Source: Bhargavaea ullalensis (GTDB lineage Bacteria; Bacillota; Bacilli; Bacillales_A; Planococcaceae). Taken from it: DNA of 64,000 nt. Under the pieces are notes generated by a model. The model searched no databases, was not told where the DNA came from, and worked only from the letters and a program-made list of their open reading frames with translations. The stretch is from the NCBI RefSeq assembly GCF_040545425.1, contig NZ_JBEPLW010000016.1, one strand, 5' to 3'. The position numbers and the translations under genes were made by a program. Each line of letters opens with the position of its first letter. Position 1 is the first letter of the stretch. Shown here in pieces: positions 15,659-24,385 of this stretch.

Positions 15659-16021
15659 ATGCAGCGGACAATGAGTTATTCAGATTTCCTGAAGGAATTG
15701 GATAAAGAAAAGAATTATTTAAGCGGGAAAGGAACTGCTTATCGCCAGCAAACTGTAGTCATGGCAAAGGAATTGGCAAACCAACAAAATGAGATAGACC
15801 GTTTTTTAAATCGTGATGAACTGTACAGGAATGTCAAATCTGCTTTTCCATATGCAGATAAAGAACGTGTTCAGGATGTAACAAAGATGCTGAGTGTAGC
15901 AGCCGGGAATATCCGCTTGCGGGCTGCTATTTCAGACGAAGCCGCCGAATATATCCAGTTAAAGAAAATAAACAGAAGGCAAAAGCCTTTAGCGTTAATT
16001 AAGAACTCCAATAACCGATAA
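15659..16021 (+). CDS. Small helical protein, partner of the nucleotidyltransferase (120 aa)
   Basis: A 120-residue, largely helical, basic protein. ATG 15659 follows AAGGAGG by 10 bases; a GTG 36 bases earlier lacks a site. Segments such as YSDFLKELDKEKNYLSGKG and LANQQNEIDRFLNRDELY suggest a helical bundle. No DNA-binding domain is obvious. It is co-transcribed with the nucleotidyltransferase and ends at a shared terminator. By position it could be the antitoxin or regulator; the family is not recognised. Confidence 0.65.
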   Translation: MQRTMSYSDFLKELDKEKNYLSGKGTAYRQQTVVMAKELANQQNEIDRFLNRDELYRNVKSAFPYADKERVQDVTKMLSVAAGNIRLRAAISDEAAEYIQLKKINRRQKPLALIKNSNNR

Positions 16022-16054
16022 GAAACGCGCTTCTCAATTGAGATGCGCGTTTCT
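16021..16054. terminator. Bidirectional terminator between convergent genes
   Basis: A 10-bp perfect stem (16021-16030 with 16045-16054) lies between the small partner gene and the convergent amidohydrolase. A/T-rich flanks occur on both sides. Confidence 0.7.
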
Positions 16055-16072
16055 TCATATAAAATATTTTTT

Positions 16073-17308
16073 TTAAATCTGCTTCACAAACTCCCCGCCC
16101 TTGATCACTGTCCGGATATTCCCTTGATCCGCCAACAAATACACATCCTCCAGCGGATTCCCGTCCACGATCACGACGTCTGCAAATTTCCCTTTTTCGA
16201 GCGTACCCACCTTATCATCCCAGCCCATGCACTCGGCGGCGACTTTGGTGGAGGCGACGATGGCGTCCATCGGGGTCATGCCGTCGTCGACCATGAGGCC
16301 GAGTTCGCGGAGGTTGGTGCCGTGTTTGAAGACGCCGGCGTCGGTGCCCATGGCGATTTTCACGCCGGCTTTGTAGGCACGGGCGAAGCTTTCTTTGTGG
16401 GCTTCGATGACTTCTTTCGACTTCTCGACGGCGGACTTCGGCATGCCGACTTCTTCTGCCGTTTCCAGGACGGCGACCGGAGCGAGGAGTGTCGGGACGA
16501 GGTACGTGCCGTGTTCCTTCATTAATTCAATCGCTTCCTCGTCAATGTAAATCCCGTGTTCGATCGAGTGGACGCCGGCACGGACGGCGTTTTTGATGCC
16601 TTCCGCTCCTTGTGCGTGGGCCATGACTTTGACGCCTTTGCGGAATCGGGCTTCTTCGACGATGGCCGAGAGTTCCTCGAACGAGTACTGAGTGAATTCG
16701 GGATGGTCGGTCGGGCTGAGGACGCCTCCGGTCGCGTGGACTTTGATCACTTCGGCGCCTGCGCGCAGCATTTCGCGCGTCTTTTTCCGGACTTCGTCCA
16801 CGCCGTCCGCGATTCCGGTCGGCATGCCGCGGTAGCCGGACGGGGAGATGTCGAGCACATCTCCGTTGATCTGCATGCCGTCGCCGTGTCCGCCCGTGAT
16901 CGTGAGGGCATTGATGCTGAGCTGGATGCGCGGGCCTTGGATCAAACCGTCTTCGATGGCGCGCTTGACGCCGAGGTCGGTGCCGAGTGCATCGCGGACG
17001 GAGGTGACGCCTGCATCAAGCGTCGCTTTCATGTAGTTCATCGCTTGATAGTACATGTAGCTGAACGGGGTGGTGAGCCGCTTTTCCATCGGGGTATATT
17101 CGAACATCATATGGACGTGCGTGTCGATGAAGCCGGGGAGGACCGTCTTGCCGGCAGCGTCGATGACCTCCTCGTCACCGGCTTTCGTGTAGCCCGAAGC
17201 GTCCCCGACATACGCAATTTTGTCGCCGTCCGTGACGACGATTCCCCGGACCGGCTCGCTGCCTGTTCCGTTGATGATCAGTCCGTTTTCAATGATGGTC
17301 TTTGTCAT
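16073..17308 (-). CDS. Metal-dependent amidohydrolase (imidazolonepropionase/prolidase-like)
   Basis: A 411-residue amidohydrolase-superfamily enzyme. Metal ligands are visible: His64-x-His66 in FIDTHVH, a Lys in EVIKVHATGG (probably carboxylated), His residues in VMAHAQG and SIEHGIY, and Asp in AMGTDAG. This pattern fits the subgroup that includes Xaa-Pro dipeptidases and related N-acyl or arginine-dipeptide hydrolases. No signal peptide; cytosolic. The start at 17308 has GGAGG 8 bases upstream. The gene follows a putative carboxylate transporter by 27 bases in the same operon, so the imported compound is probably its substrate. Confidence 0.85.
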   Translation of the reverse strand: MTKTIIENGLIINGTGSEPVRGIVVTDGDKIAYVGDASGYTKAGDEEVIDAAGKTVLPGFIDTHVHMMFEYTPMEKRLTTPFSYMYYQAMNYMKATLDAGVTSVRDALGTDLGVKRAIEDGLIQGPRIQLSINALTITGGHGDGMQINGDVLDISPSGYRGMPTGIADGVDEVRKKTREMLRAGAEVIKVHATGGVLSPTDHPEFTQYSFEELSAIVEEARFRKGVKVMAHAQGAEGIKNAVRAGVHSIEHGIYIDEEAIELMKEHGTYLVPTLLAPVAVLETAEEVGMPKSAVEKSKEVIEAHKESFARAYKAGVKIAMGTDAGVFKHGTNLRELGLMVDDGMTPMDAIVASTKVAAECMGWDDKVGTLEKGKFADVVIVDGNPLEDVYLLADQGNIRTVIKGGEFVKQI

Positions 17309-17335
17309 GATGAATTCCTCCAATGATAAATGGTT

Positions 17336-18508
17336 TTACAAGAATGAAACGAGAATGCCGGCGATGACGACCGATGCGATGGTCACCGTCGTGAATCCGC
17401 CGATCAGCATCGGCGTCAGCAGTTCGTTGAAGATCTGTTTTTCTTCTTCTTTGTTGCGGGCGGTGCTCCGGGCGACTTCTTCGCACAACAGGTAATCCGC
17501 CGGGAAGCCGAAGAGGGCGGTCAGGGCAACCGGCATTCCTTTGAATGGATCCCATTTCACCAGCTTGGAACCGACATATCCGCCGAGCGCGATGCCGGCC
17601 GTCCCGAGTATGATGATCATGGCCACTGCCGGCAGCTGCTGAAGCACTTCCTGAGGCGAAACGCCGGCCATTGAACCGATGACGACGAAAATGATGCCGA
17701 GCATCGTGATCGTAAACGAGTTGGCTTTGACGAGAGATTCATGCTCAAGGAACCCGATTTTGGCGCCGAGAATCCCGAACAGCAGGCACCAGAGGCTGTA
17801 GTGGATCGGGGTGACCGAACCGAGCACGACCCCGACAGCGCCGACAAGGAAGACGAGGAACAGCCGGATGGTCATGCTGGAGCGGACCGGACCGAGTTCT
17901 TTTTCCTTTCCCTCCCCCTCCGAAGAGGCGGCGTTCATCGGCTTGAATGTTCCGCTGTCGATTTGCCCGATCAGCCGTTTGGAGTAAGAGCGCATGAAGT
18001 TCAGGGCAAGCGGCATGCCGATGAGTCCCTGGAAAGCCACGATCAGTGCGGGGATGAGCGCGACCGTCCCGAGATTGAGTTCTGTCAGCTTCTCGGTCGT
18101 GATGATCATGGCGACGATGCCCCCGCTCAAAGGTCCGATGCCCGCCACGGCCGTGGCGAAGTCGAAGAGGAACGGGATGACCGCGAATATGAGCACGGAG
18201 GCCCCGGCGATCCCCATCAGAGAAATTACGACCGCGCGGTATTGCACCTGCAATACTTTAAGCGGGATGAGCGTGCCCATGTGGACAATCGCAGGTCCGA
18301 TCAAGATCGCTCCGAGCGCGGCGAACTGTGAGCTTTCCAGCAGGTCGGACGGGAAGATGCCGGTCCAGGAGAGGATCATGAAACTGACCATCGCCGTGAG
18401 CAGCATCGGGATCCGCGCCCGCGACACGATCGACAGCCACTCCCCGAACGCAATCAAGGCGAAGATCAATACGGTGGCAACCAAAGGAGAGTGAATGATG
18501 TCTGACAT
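17336..18508 (-). CDS. Putative anion/glutamate-symporter-like membrane transporter
   Basis: A 390-residue polytopic membrane protein with about 10-11 hydrophobic segments and a central charged cytosolic loop (SSEGEGKEKELGPVRS, about residue 200). The two halves look alike, each with a Gly-rich re-entrant-like stretch (GIGPLSGGIVAMIITTEKLT; GTAGIALGGYVGSKLV), as in GltS/CitS-type sodium symporters. This is family-level pattern recognition, not a firm match. It is the first gene of the amidohydrolase operon. The start at 18508 uses AAGGA. Confidence 0.6.
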   Translation of the reverse strand: MSDIIHSPLVATVLIFALIAFGEWLSIVSRARIPMLLTAMVSFMILSWTGIFPSDLLESSQFAALGAILIGPAIVHMGTLIPLKVLQVQYRAVVISLMGIAGASVLIFAVIPFLFDFATAVAGIGPLSGGIVAMIITTEKLTELNLGTVALIPALIVAFQGLIGMPLALNFMRSYSKRLIGQIDSGTFKPMNAASSEGEGKEKELGPVRSSMTIRLFLVFLVGAVGVVLGSVTPIHYSLWCLLFGILGAKIGFLEHESLVKANSFTITMLGIIFVVIGSMAGVSPQEVLQQLPAVAMIIILGTAGIALGGYVGSKLVKWDPFKGMPVALTALFGFPADYLLCEEVARSTARNKEEEKQIFNELLTPMLIGGFTTVTIASVVIAGILVSFL

Positions 18509-18576
18509 GAGAAGTCCTTCTTTCTTTTTGGCGGTTTGTTCTGAAAAATCCAAGCAACTCATAACTCAATGGTCTG

Positions 18577-18605
18577 ATTTTACTTACCGCAACAGAAGAA
18601 GTCAA
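18577..18605 (-). promoter_or_regulatory. Sigma-A promoter of the transporter-amidohydrolase operon
   Basis: On the reverse strand TTGACT (18605-18600) and TAAAAT (18582-18577) are spaced 17 bases, 69 bases before the transporter start. Confidence 0.65.
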
Positions 18606-18835
18606 TGGAATTTTCAGAGATATATCGGATAAGATATTTTGTAAGCGCATTCTTTTTGAGTGGTTTTTTTGGCGCTCCATCGCTTGTATGAAGAGCGTGT
18701 TTTTGGTAAAAAATACAAATGAAAAGCGGATTGAGAAAACAAATTGGCCGTATTGCATCGAAGGTGTTTATTGGCGTTTAAGAGGAGAGGGTGAGGGGAA
18801 TATTGGAAATATCGATATCGGACGGAGGAAATGCG

Positions 18836-18985
18836 ATGTATGAACAATCCGCAGAACAAATGATGTTCCAATATGAACTGTCGCGCCTGGCCATGGATCA
18901 CGAAAACTGCGAAGACCACGAAATTCGTCTGCAAATCGCCGATGACATGGAGCTGCTGGAAAGCGCGCTCTGTGCTCTTCAATGA
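18836..18985 (+). CDS. Small acidic protein (49 aa)
   Basis: A 49-residue protein rich in Glu and Met. ATG 18836 follows GGAGG by 7 bases; a longer frame from 18791 has only a weak site. The helical sequence (QSAEQMMFQYELSRLAMDHE) has no membrane segment. It is a complete unit because its stop overlaps a hairpin with six T. Function unknown. Confidence 0.6.
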   Translation: MYEQSAEQMMFQYELSRLAMDHENCEDHEIRLQIADDMELLESALCALQ

Positions 18986-19007
18986 CTGCCCCGGGGTGGT
19001 CTTTTTT
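18984..19007 (+). terminator. Terminator of the 49-aa gene
   Basis: A 7-8 bp stem (18984-18991 with 18994-19001, some G-U) begins at the stop codon and is followed by six T. Confidence 0.7.
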
Positions 19008-19028
19008 AATGGGAAGATTATTAGGGAG

Positions 19029-19070
19029 GATGAGTGAGACACAATGCGGTGCGAGTGAGACGCAAACCGA
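19029..19070. repeat. 21-bp-period repeat array B (2 units)
   Basis: GAGTGAGAC occurs at 19032 and 19053, exactly 21 bases apart, with related flanks (TGAGTGAGACACA, GCGAGTGAGACGC). The complement, GCGTCTCACTCGC, is identical to the core of array E. It lies between the terminators of two convergent genes. Confidence 0.6.
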
Positions 19071-19085
19071 TTTCCATATAGAAAA

Positions 19086-19125
19086 GGGCCGGGGGAAACG
19101 AATGGTTTCCCCCGGTCCTTCCTTT
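19086..19125. terminator. Strong bidirectional terminator after the iminopeptidase-like gene
   Basis: A stem of 13 pairs (19087-19099 with 19105-19117, one G-U) has pyrimidine-rich tails on both strands. Confidence 0.75.
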
Positions 19126-19132
19126 TCTATTA

Positions 19133-20005
19133 TTACGCGTGCTTGGCGAGGAAGTCCGCCATGAGTTCGTTCGTTCCGCTGGTGTCGTCGGCGAAGAGGT
19201 TGTGGCTGCTGTGTTCCATGATCTGCAGTTCGCTGCCGGGGATGAGCCGGTGCATTTCTTCGCTTTCGGTGTAGTGGGTGATCCAATCATGACGGCCGGC
19301 AATGATCAGTGTCAGAACCTTTAAGGATTTCAGCTCTTCGCGCACATCAAAGCGAAGCAGGAAATCGCCAAAGCCTTTGTTGAGCGCTTCATAATTGCGT
19401 TTGACTGCGGGACGATTTGCCGGAGTTTCCTGGAGGCTTTCCGTTTTTGCGGTTTTGGTGGAGTACATGGGAGCCATCACCCGGTAGTATTCCTGGAGTT
19501 GTTCCTGGGATTCGAATTTGCCTTCCCATAGCACATCGGCCACGGCCATCTGTTCGGCATTGCCATGTTCTTTAACATGCTGTTTCGCCTTTTCCAAGAA
19601 GTTGTGGGAAGGGGATGTGGCGGCCAGGATGAGGCCCGCCGTGTGTTCCTGATGTCGGATTGCATAGCTCATTGCCACCATGCCGCCGTAAGAGTGGCCG
19701 AGAATCCAGATTCGCTCGACACCGAGATGTTGCCGCAGCGCCTCTACGTCTTCGACATTTTGATCAAGTGTGTATTTCTCCGGATCATCCGGGTCTGAAT
19801 AGCCGCAGCCGCGCTGGTCAACGTAAACCAACTGGGCGGTTTTTGTAAGTTCGTCAAGGTACGGCTTGAAATTTAGATGGCATCCGCCCGGCCCGCCGTG
19901 AAGTATAAAGATGACCGGTTTGTGCCTGACTTCGCCGCCTTCCACTGAGACTCCCGCTCCGTCCACATCGTAATAAATTCTAGTGCCGTTAATTGCTGCA
20001 TACAT
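19133..20005 (-). CDS. Alpha/beta hydrolase, proline iminopeptidase-like (S33)
   Basis: A 290-residue cytosolic alpha/beta hydrolase. The oxyanion loop HGGPGG (about 37-42), VDQRGCGYSD, and the nucleophile elbow GHSYGG (Ser105) are those of proline iminopeptidases of family S33. The Asp in AGRHDWIT and the His in EHSSHNLF complete the triad. Such enzymes release N-terminal proline from peptides. It would fit the neighbouring peptide-uptake region, though it is transcribed away from it. GAGGAG precedes the ATG. Confidence 0.85.
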   Translation of the reverse strand: MYAAINGTRIYYDVDGAGVSVEGGEVRHKPVIFILHGGPGGCHLNFKPYLDELTKTAQLVYVDQRGCGYSDPDDPEKYTLDQNVEDVEALRQHLGVERIWILGHSYGGMVAMSYAIRHQEHTAGLILAATSPSHNFLEKAKQHVKEHGNAEQMAVADVLWEGKFESQEQLQEYYRVMAPMYSTKTAKTESLQETPANRPAVKRNYEALNKGFGDFLLRFDVREELKSLKVLTLIIAGRHDWITHYTESEEMHRLIPGSELQIMEHSSHNLFADDTSGTNELMADFLAKHA

Positions 20006-20096
20006 CGCAATCTCCTCGATTCATTGGGATAGTAAAAGCTCTGAAAGCACAGTTTGACCGCCCGGCACGGCCTTTTCCGCAGCGGCCACAGTCACA

Positions 20097-20125
20097 CTAA
20101 TAAACATACTATCATGGATAAACAA
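20097..20125 (-). promoter_or_regulatory. Possible promoter of the iminopeptidase-like gene
   Basis: On the reverse strand TTGTTT (20125-20120) and TATTAG (20102-20097) are 17 bases apart. The match is moderate. Confidence 0.35.
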
Positions 20126-20173
20126 GCAATCAATAGAATAAATAATTATATTCAAATAATATAAAAGATTCTG

Positions 20174-20202
20174 TTGTATTGGCTTGATTCATGTACTATA
20201 AT
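20174..20202 (+). promoter_or_regulatory. Promoter of the peptide-utilisation island
   Basis: TTGTAT (20174-20179), a 17-base spacer and a perfect TATAAT (20197-20202) lie 165 bases before the first hydrolase gene. The leader contains two short hairpins (GAAGC/GCTTC near 20248 and GGGC/GCCC near 20291), but I recognise no riboswitch. The rest of 20006-20366 is AT-rich and otherwise empty. Confidence 0.62.
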
Positions 20203-20366
20203 GGTGAGAAATCTTGAGAAGCATTTGATTCCAAAGAGAAAATATGAAGCATCCGCTTCAAGAAGATCGCTTGCTCCATAAGTCTTAATGGGCGGCCAAA
20301 GCCCAATTGGAACGGACGACTGCTCATGTGTTACCGCTTGAATAATATGATGGGGGGGTCAGCGAA

Positions 20367-21737
20367 GTGCAGACTGGGTTACTTTCATTGGACAAGGCTG
20401 AACGGCATATCACAGCTTTGATGGAGAAGCACTCCATTCCCGGCTATGCGATCGGAGTGAATAAAAACGGCGAACGTCTTTATGAAAAAGGGTTCGGGTT
20501 TCGTGAGATGGAAAAGCAACAACCGGTCACGATGGATACGGTATTCGGAATCGCATCGATCACCAAATCATTCACATGCGTTGCCATCATGCATCTTCAG
20601 GAAGCTGGTTTGTTGAACGTTAATGACGCGGTCACCAAATACTTGTCCGAGTTTAAAACGAAGGATCCGGAAAAGACCGCCAAGATGACCATCCGGCAGT
20701 TCATGAGCCACACATCCTCTCTTCCGCCGCTGCCTTCGCACCTCAATCATGACCGGCCGGTAAATAATTTCACGGACTACATGGAATTCATCGGGGACTT
20801 GAACATGGAGCTTCTGGGCGAGCCGGGGGAGACATTCAGTTATTCCAACCACGCCTATTCACTGCTCGGCTGTGTGATTGAGCGTGTAAGCGGTCAGTCA
20901 TACGAAGCTTACATCAAGGAGCATATTCTCCTTCCGGCGGGGATGCATCGCACGGTGATCGAGTTGGCTGACCTGGAAGGGGACCCGGACATCACGGTCC
21001 TGTATGAAGCGAAGAAAGTCCGAGGGGAAGTGGTTGTTTATCCGCTGGACGGCTGGCAGGACCACGAACCGCTGGAGTTTGCCTCCGGATACTTAAAGTC
21101 AACGGTCCGTGACATGCTCCGGTATGCGGAGATTTTCCGGACAGGCGGGTGTGTTGGAGAAAACCGGATTTTGTCCGCAGACAGTGTCCGTCAAATGACG
21201 ACTCCATGCATTGAAGTCGAACCCGGGAAGTCGTACGGCTATGGTTTGTTTTTGACCGAAGATCCTGACGGCTCTCGGGTGGTGGAGCACAGCGGAAGCA
21301 TGGATGGCATCGCCTCACTGATGAGGATCATACCGGAGCAGGGTCTGACCGGCATTGCGATGACGAACTTATCGGCTGTTCCTTCCGGTGCCATGCTCAG
21401 AAGCACGATGAATGCCATTCGGGACATCGATCTCCATGCAACACGGTATCCGTCAGAATCGATTCAATTGCCCCAAGAAGCATTGCAAGAGTATGCGGGC
21501 ACTTATCGGTCCAAAGAGGGGGTCACGGTGGAAATCGGCACGTACGGCGGGCAATTAACCTTGTTCACAGACTCTGAGTACCATCCCGTCCGCTGCATAG
21601 AAGAAGATCTGTTCATCACCAACATCAGGGATGATGAAGAAATCATGCAGTTTCTCCGTGACGGGTCCGGAGCAGTCATCCGGCTCGCCTATCACTCCCG
21701 GCAGCTGATGAAACAAACCGGCAACGATGAGCAATAG
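20367..21737 (+). CDS. Cytosolic serine hydrolase 1, beta-lactamase/S12 family
   Basis: A 456-residue protein of the CubicO/class-C beta-lactamase fold. The catalytic SxxK is Ser64-Ile-Thr-Lys67, the second motif is Tyr159-Ser-Asn161, and the third is HSG at 308-310. The last roughly 95 residues form a separate beta-rich domain like the lipocalin-type tails of S12 D-aminopeptidases and EstB-like esterases. There is no signal peptide, so it acts inside the cell on imported compounds, unlike antibiotic-resistance beta-lactamases or PBPs. GTG 20367 follows a G-rich site. It is the first gene of the ABC importer cluster. Two paralogues lie at 27395 and 28842. Confidence 0.83.
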   Translation: MQTGLLSLDKAERHITALMEKHSIPGYAIGVNKNGERLYEKGFGFREMEKQQPVTMDTVFGIASITKSFTCVAIMHLQEAGLLNVNDAVTKYLSEFKTKDPEKTAKMTIRQFMSHTSSLPPLPSHLNHDRPVNNFTDYMEFIGDLNMELLGEPGETFSYSNHAYSLLGCVIERVSGQSYEAYIKEHILLPAGMHRTVIELADLEGDPDITVLYEAKKVRGEVVVYPLDGWQDHEPLEFASGYLKSTVRDMLRYAEIFRTGGCVGENRILSADSVRQMTTPCIEVEPGKSYGYGLFLTEDPDGSRVVEHSGSMDGIASLMRIIPEQGLTGIAMTNLSAVPSGAMLRSTMNAIRDIDLHATRYPSESIQLPQEALQEYAGTYRSKEGVTVEIGTYGGQLTLFTDSEYHPVRCIEEDLFITNIRDDEEIMQFLRDGSGAVIRLAYHSRQLMKQTGNDEQ

Positions 21738-21773
21738 ATTCAACCAAATTTATTCATACAGGGGGAAAGCAAT

Positions 21774-23342
21774 GTGAAAAGGATCGTAGCAGGAATCATG
21801 TTGACTTCGGCAATGATGCTTGCGGCCTGCAACCCGGGGGCCGACGCGGGCGAGAAGAAAAATGCGGGTTCAAACAGCGATGAGTTGGTGATCGCGCATG
21901 TCAGGGAGCCGGACACGGTCGATATTCATAACACGACCTGGACAGACGATGCAAACACACACTTGTATGGCACTTTGTTCAGGTTTGATGATGAAGGAAA
22001 TGTGATCGACGGGCTGGTCGAGGATTATAAAGTTTCCGATGACTCAAAGTCCGTCACTTTTACACTGAAAGAGGGCTTGAAGTTCCATAATGGAAACCCG
22101 ATCACTGCAGAAGCCGTTGTCAGCAACCTGCAACGCTATCTCGATGTTTCCCACGGAACTCATCTCGGACCGATTGAATCGATGGAAGCCCTCGATGACC
22201 GGACGTTCGTCATCAACTGGGAAACGCCATTCGCTCCATTCTTCAGCAACACGACCACGTCAAATGCGGGCGGAGTACTCGATACGTCCGTTCTGGATGC
22301 AGACAACGCTGGGTTTGAGAAGAACCCTGTGGCGTCCGGCCCGCTGAAGCATGTGGAGACAAAGCGCGGCGAATCGATTACGTATGAGCCGTTTGAAGAT
22401 TACTACTGGGGAGAGGCGGGCGCTCCTGAGTTCAAGAAAGTCACGTTCCGTTTTGTCCCTGACGATGAAACAAGGATGCTTGAATTCAAAAAAGGATCGG
22501 TTAACGTATTGACCGATGTCCCGCCACAAAGCATCAAAGAACTCGAAGCCGACAAGGACGTGACGGTCCAAAAAGTTCTGGATGCCGGCAATACGTACAT
22601 CGGCTTCAACATGAAACGTCCAAAGTTTGAGGACATCCGGGTAAGGCAGGCACTTGCATTGGCAATCGACCGCACCCCGATCGTTGAACAAGCGCTGCAA
22701 GGCGCTGCTCAGCCGATTTACGGCCCGCTGCCTCCAACGATTTTCGGATACAGCCAAGAAGTCGAAGATAAAGCCAAGGATATGTATTCATACGATAAAG
22801 AGAAAGCAAAACAACTGCTGGCAGATGCAGGCTGGGATGAAACGAACGGAAAAGGCATTGTGATGAAAGACGGCGAGCCGCTCACAATCGAACTTTGGAG
22901 CACAGACGAGCCGGCGATGCAGCGAATCGGCCAGATCGTCCAGAACCAGCTGGCTGAAATTGGCGTGGATCTGAAGCTTGTTGTAAAGGAAGACTCTGCG
23001 ATCCGTGCCCAACTGCCGGAAGGTGCGCACGAAATGGTGATCTGGCAATACGGCTGGTACGATGCGGATATTCTACAGGCTTTGTTCGGCAAAGATCAGT
23101 CCACACGCATGCACTGGGAGCCGGAAGACCTGAACTCCATGCTCGTTGATGCGAGCGCTGAAATGGATATGGATCAGCGGCTGAAGGACTATGAAGAAAT
23201 CGGTGACTACCTTGTTGAAAACAGCCCTTGGATTCCGCTGTTTGTCCGCGAAAAGGTGACTGCATTCCGTGGTGTTGAAGGGCTGCATAAGCACCCGATT
23301 TCGGACATGCTCATCTGGGACGGCGCCAAGTTCGGTAATTAA
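21774..23342 (+). CDS. Oligopeptide/dipeptide ABC transporter substrate-binding lipoprotein 1
   Basis: A 522-residue family-5 extracellular solute-binding protein. The signal peptide ends in the lipobox MLAAC, with Cys19 the lipid anchor. The body has family marks: VREPDTVDIHNTTWTDDAN, FTLKEGLKFHNGNPITAEAV, the VRQALALAIDR helix and LLADAGWDE. Members bind peptides, nickel or glutathione; substrate specificity cannot be read here. GTG 21774 is the start, since the overlapping ATG is immediately stopped. A hairpin terminator follows before the permease genes, as often seen where the binding protein is made in excess. Confidence 0.9.
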   Translation: MKRIVAGIMLTSAMMLAACNPGADAGEKKNAGSNSDELVIAHVREPDTVDIHNTTWTDDANTHLYGTLFRFDDEGNVIDGLVEDYKVSDDSKSVTFTLKEGLKFHNGNPITAEAVVSNLQRYLDVSHGTHLGPIESMEALDDRTFVINWETPFAPFFSNTTTSNAGGVLDTSVLDADNAGFEKNPVASGPLKHVETKRGESITYEPFEDYYWGEAGAPEFKKVTFRFVPDDETRMLEFKKGSVNVLTDVPPQSIKELEADKDVTVQKVLDAGNTYIGFNMKRPKFEDIRVRQALALAIDRTPIVEQALQGAAQPIYGPLPPTIFGYSQEVEDKAKDMYSYDKEKAKQLLADAGWDETNGKGIVMKDGEPLTIELWSTDEPAMQRIGQIVQNQLAEIGVDLKLVVKEDSAIRAQLPEGAHEMVIWQYGWYDADILQALFGKDQSTRMHWEPEDLNSMLVDASAEMDMDQRLKDYEEIGDYLVENSPWIPLFVREKVTAFRGVEGLHKHPISDMLIWDGAKFGN

Positions 23343-23369
23343 GCAACCTGTATCCAATGCAGTGAAGGA

Positions 23370-23410
23370 AATCGGAAAAGTGGATGACGCTTTTCCGATT
23401 CTTTTTTTAA
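23370..23410 (+). terminator. Attenuating terminator between binding protein and permease
   Basis: An 11-bp perfect stem (23370-23380 with 23390-23400) is followed by C and seven T. Inside an operon it probably lowers expression of the downstream permease and ATPase genes. Confidence 0.8.
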
Positions 23411-23449
23411 AGCTTCCATATCTCCAACATAAGAAAGGAGTCAATCAGT

Positions 23450-24370
23450 ATGTCTTCTTACCTTTTAAAGAGAGTGTCCTCCATGGCGCTCACCCTTTTT
23501 GGTGTCTCCATCATTGTCTTTTTGATGGTTCACTTGATTCCGGGTGACCCTGTTACATACATCTTGGGGGATTTCGCGACAGAAGATGCAGTGAATAAGC
23601 TGGAAGCACAATTGGGCTTGGACCAGCCGCTTCTCATGCAGTACTTCTCTTATATTCTCGGCGCACTCCAAGGCGATCTCGGTACTTCTTACATCACCGG
23701 TTATACGGTGTGGGAAGAGATATTGAACCGGATTCCCGTAACGGCACAGCTCGCCCTGTACAGCGTCATCTTGGGAACCGTTTTCGGTGTTTTACTGGGC
23801 GTATTGGCTGCAGTCAAGCAAAACACGATTTTTGACCGCCTGGCGATGATGATTGCGCTGGTCGGCATTTCGGCTCCGGGATTCTGGATTGCCCTGTTCC
23901 TGATCTTGATTTTCTCTTTCCAATTCGGTTGGTTCCCGATTTCGGGATATGACGGCATCTACTCGCTGATCTTGCCTTCGGTTACGCTTGCCCTCGGTTC
24001 AGCCGGCAATATCGCCAGGATGACCCGTTCCAGCATGCTGGAGGTGATCAGGCAGGATTACATTCGGACCGCTCATGCAAAAGGGGCAAATATGTATCGT
24101 TTGATCTTCAAGCACAGTCTTCAAAACGCCATGATTCCGGTGGTTACACTGATCGGACTGCAGTTTGGGTATCTGCTTGCAGGGGCAGTGGTGACCGAAA
24201 CGGTTTTCGCCCTGCCCGGCATCGGCAATTTGATCATTGACTCGATTTCGACCCGTGACATTCCAACCGTCCAGGGACTGATCCTGTTCATCGCTTTAAC
24301 GTTCATCGTTGTGAATCTGCTCGTTGATGTGGTTTATACGATGCTCGATCCGCGGATCAAGTATGAATAA
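23450..24370 (+). CDS. dppB: Peptide ABC transporter permease, DppB type
   Basis: A 306-residue inner-membrane permease with six predicted helices. The first helix follows the conserved start (LLKRVSSMALTLFGVSIIVF), and the EAA loop (RTAHAKGANMYRLIFKHSLQNA, with the conserved G) contacts the ATPases. AAGGAG precedes the ATG. It pairs with the DppC-type gene 15 bases downstream. Confidence 0.92.
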   Translation: MSSYLLKRVSSMALTLFGVSIIVFLMVHLIPGDPVTYILGDFATEDAVNKLEAQLGLDQPLLMQYFSYILGALQGDLGTSYITGYTVWEEILNRIPVTAQLALYSVILGTVFGVLLGVLAAVKQNTIFDRLAMMIALVGISAPGFWIALFLILIFSFQFGWFPISGYDGIYSLILPSVTLALGSAGNIARMTRSSMLEVIRQDYIRTAHAKGANMYRLIFKHSLQNAMIPVVTLIGLQFGYLLAGAVVTETVFALPGIGNLIIDSISTRDIPTVQGLILFIALTFIVVNLLVDVVYTMLDPRIKYE

Positions 24371-24385
24371 AAGGAGGGGATCAAA

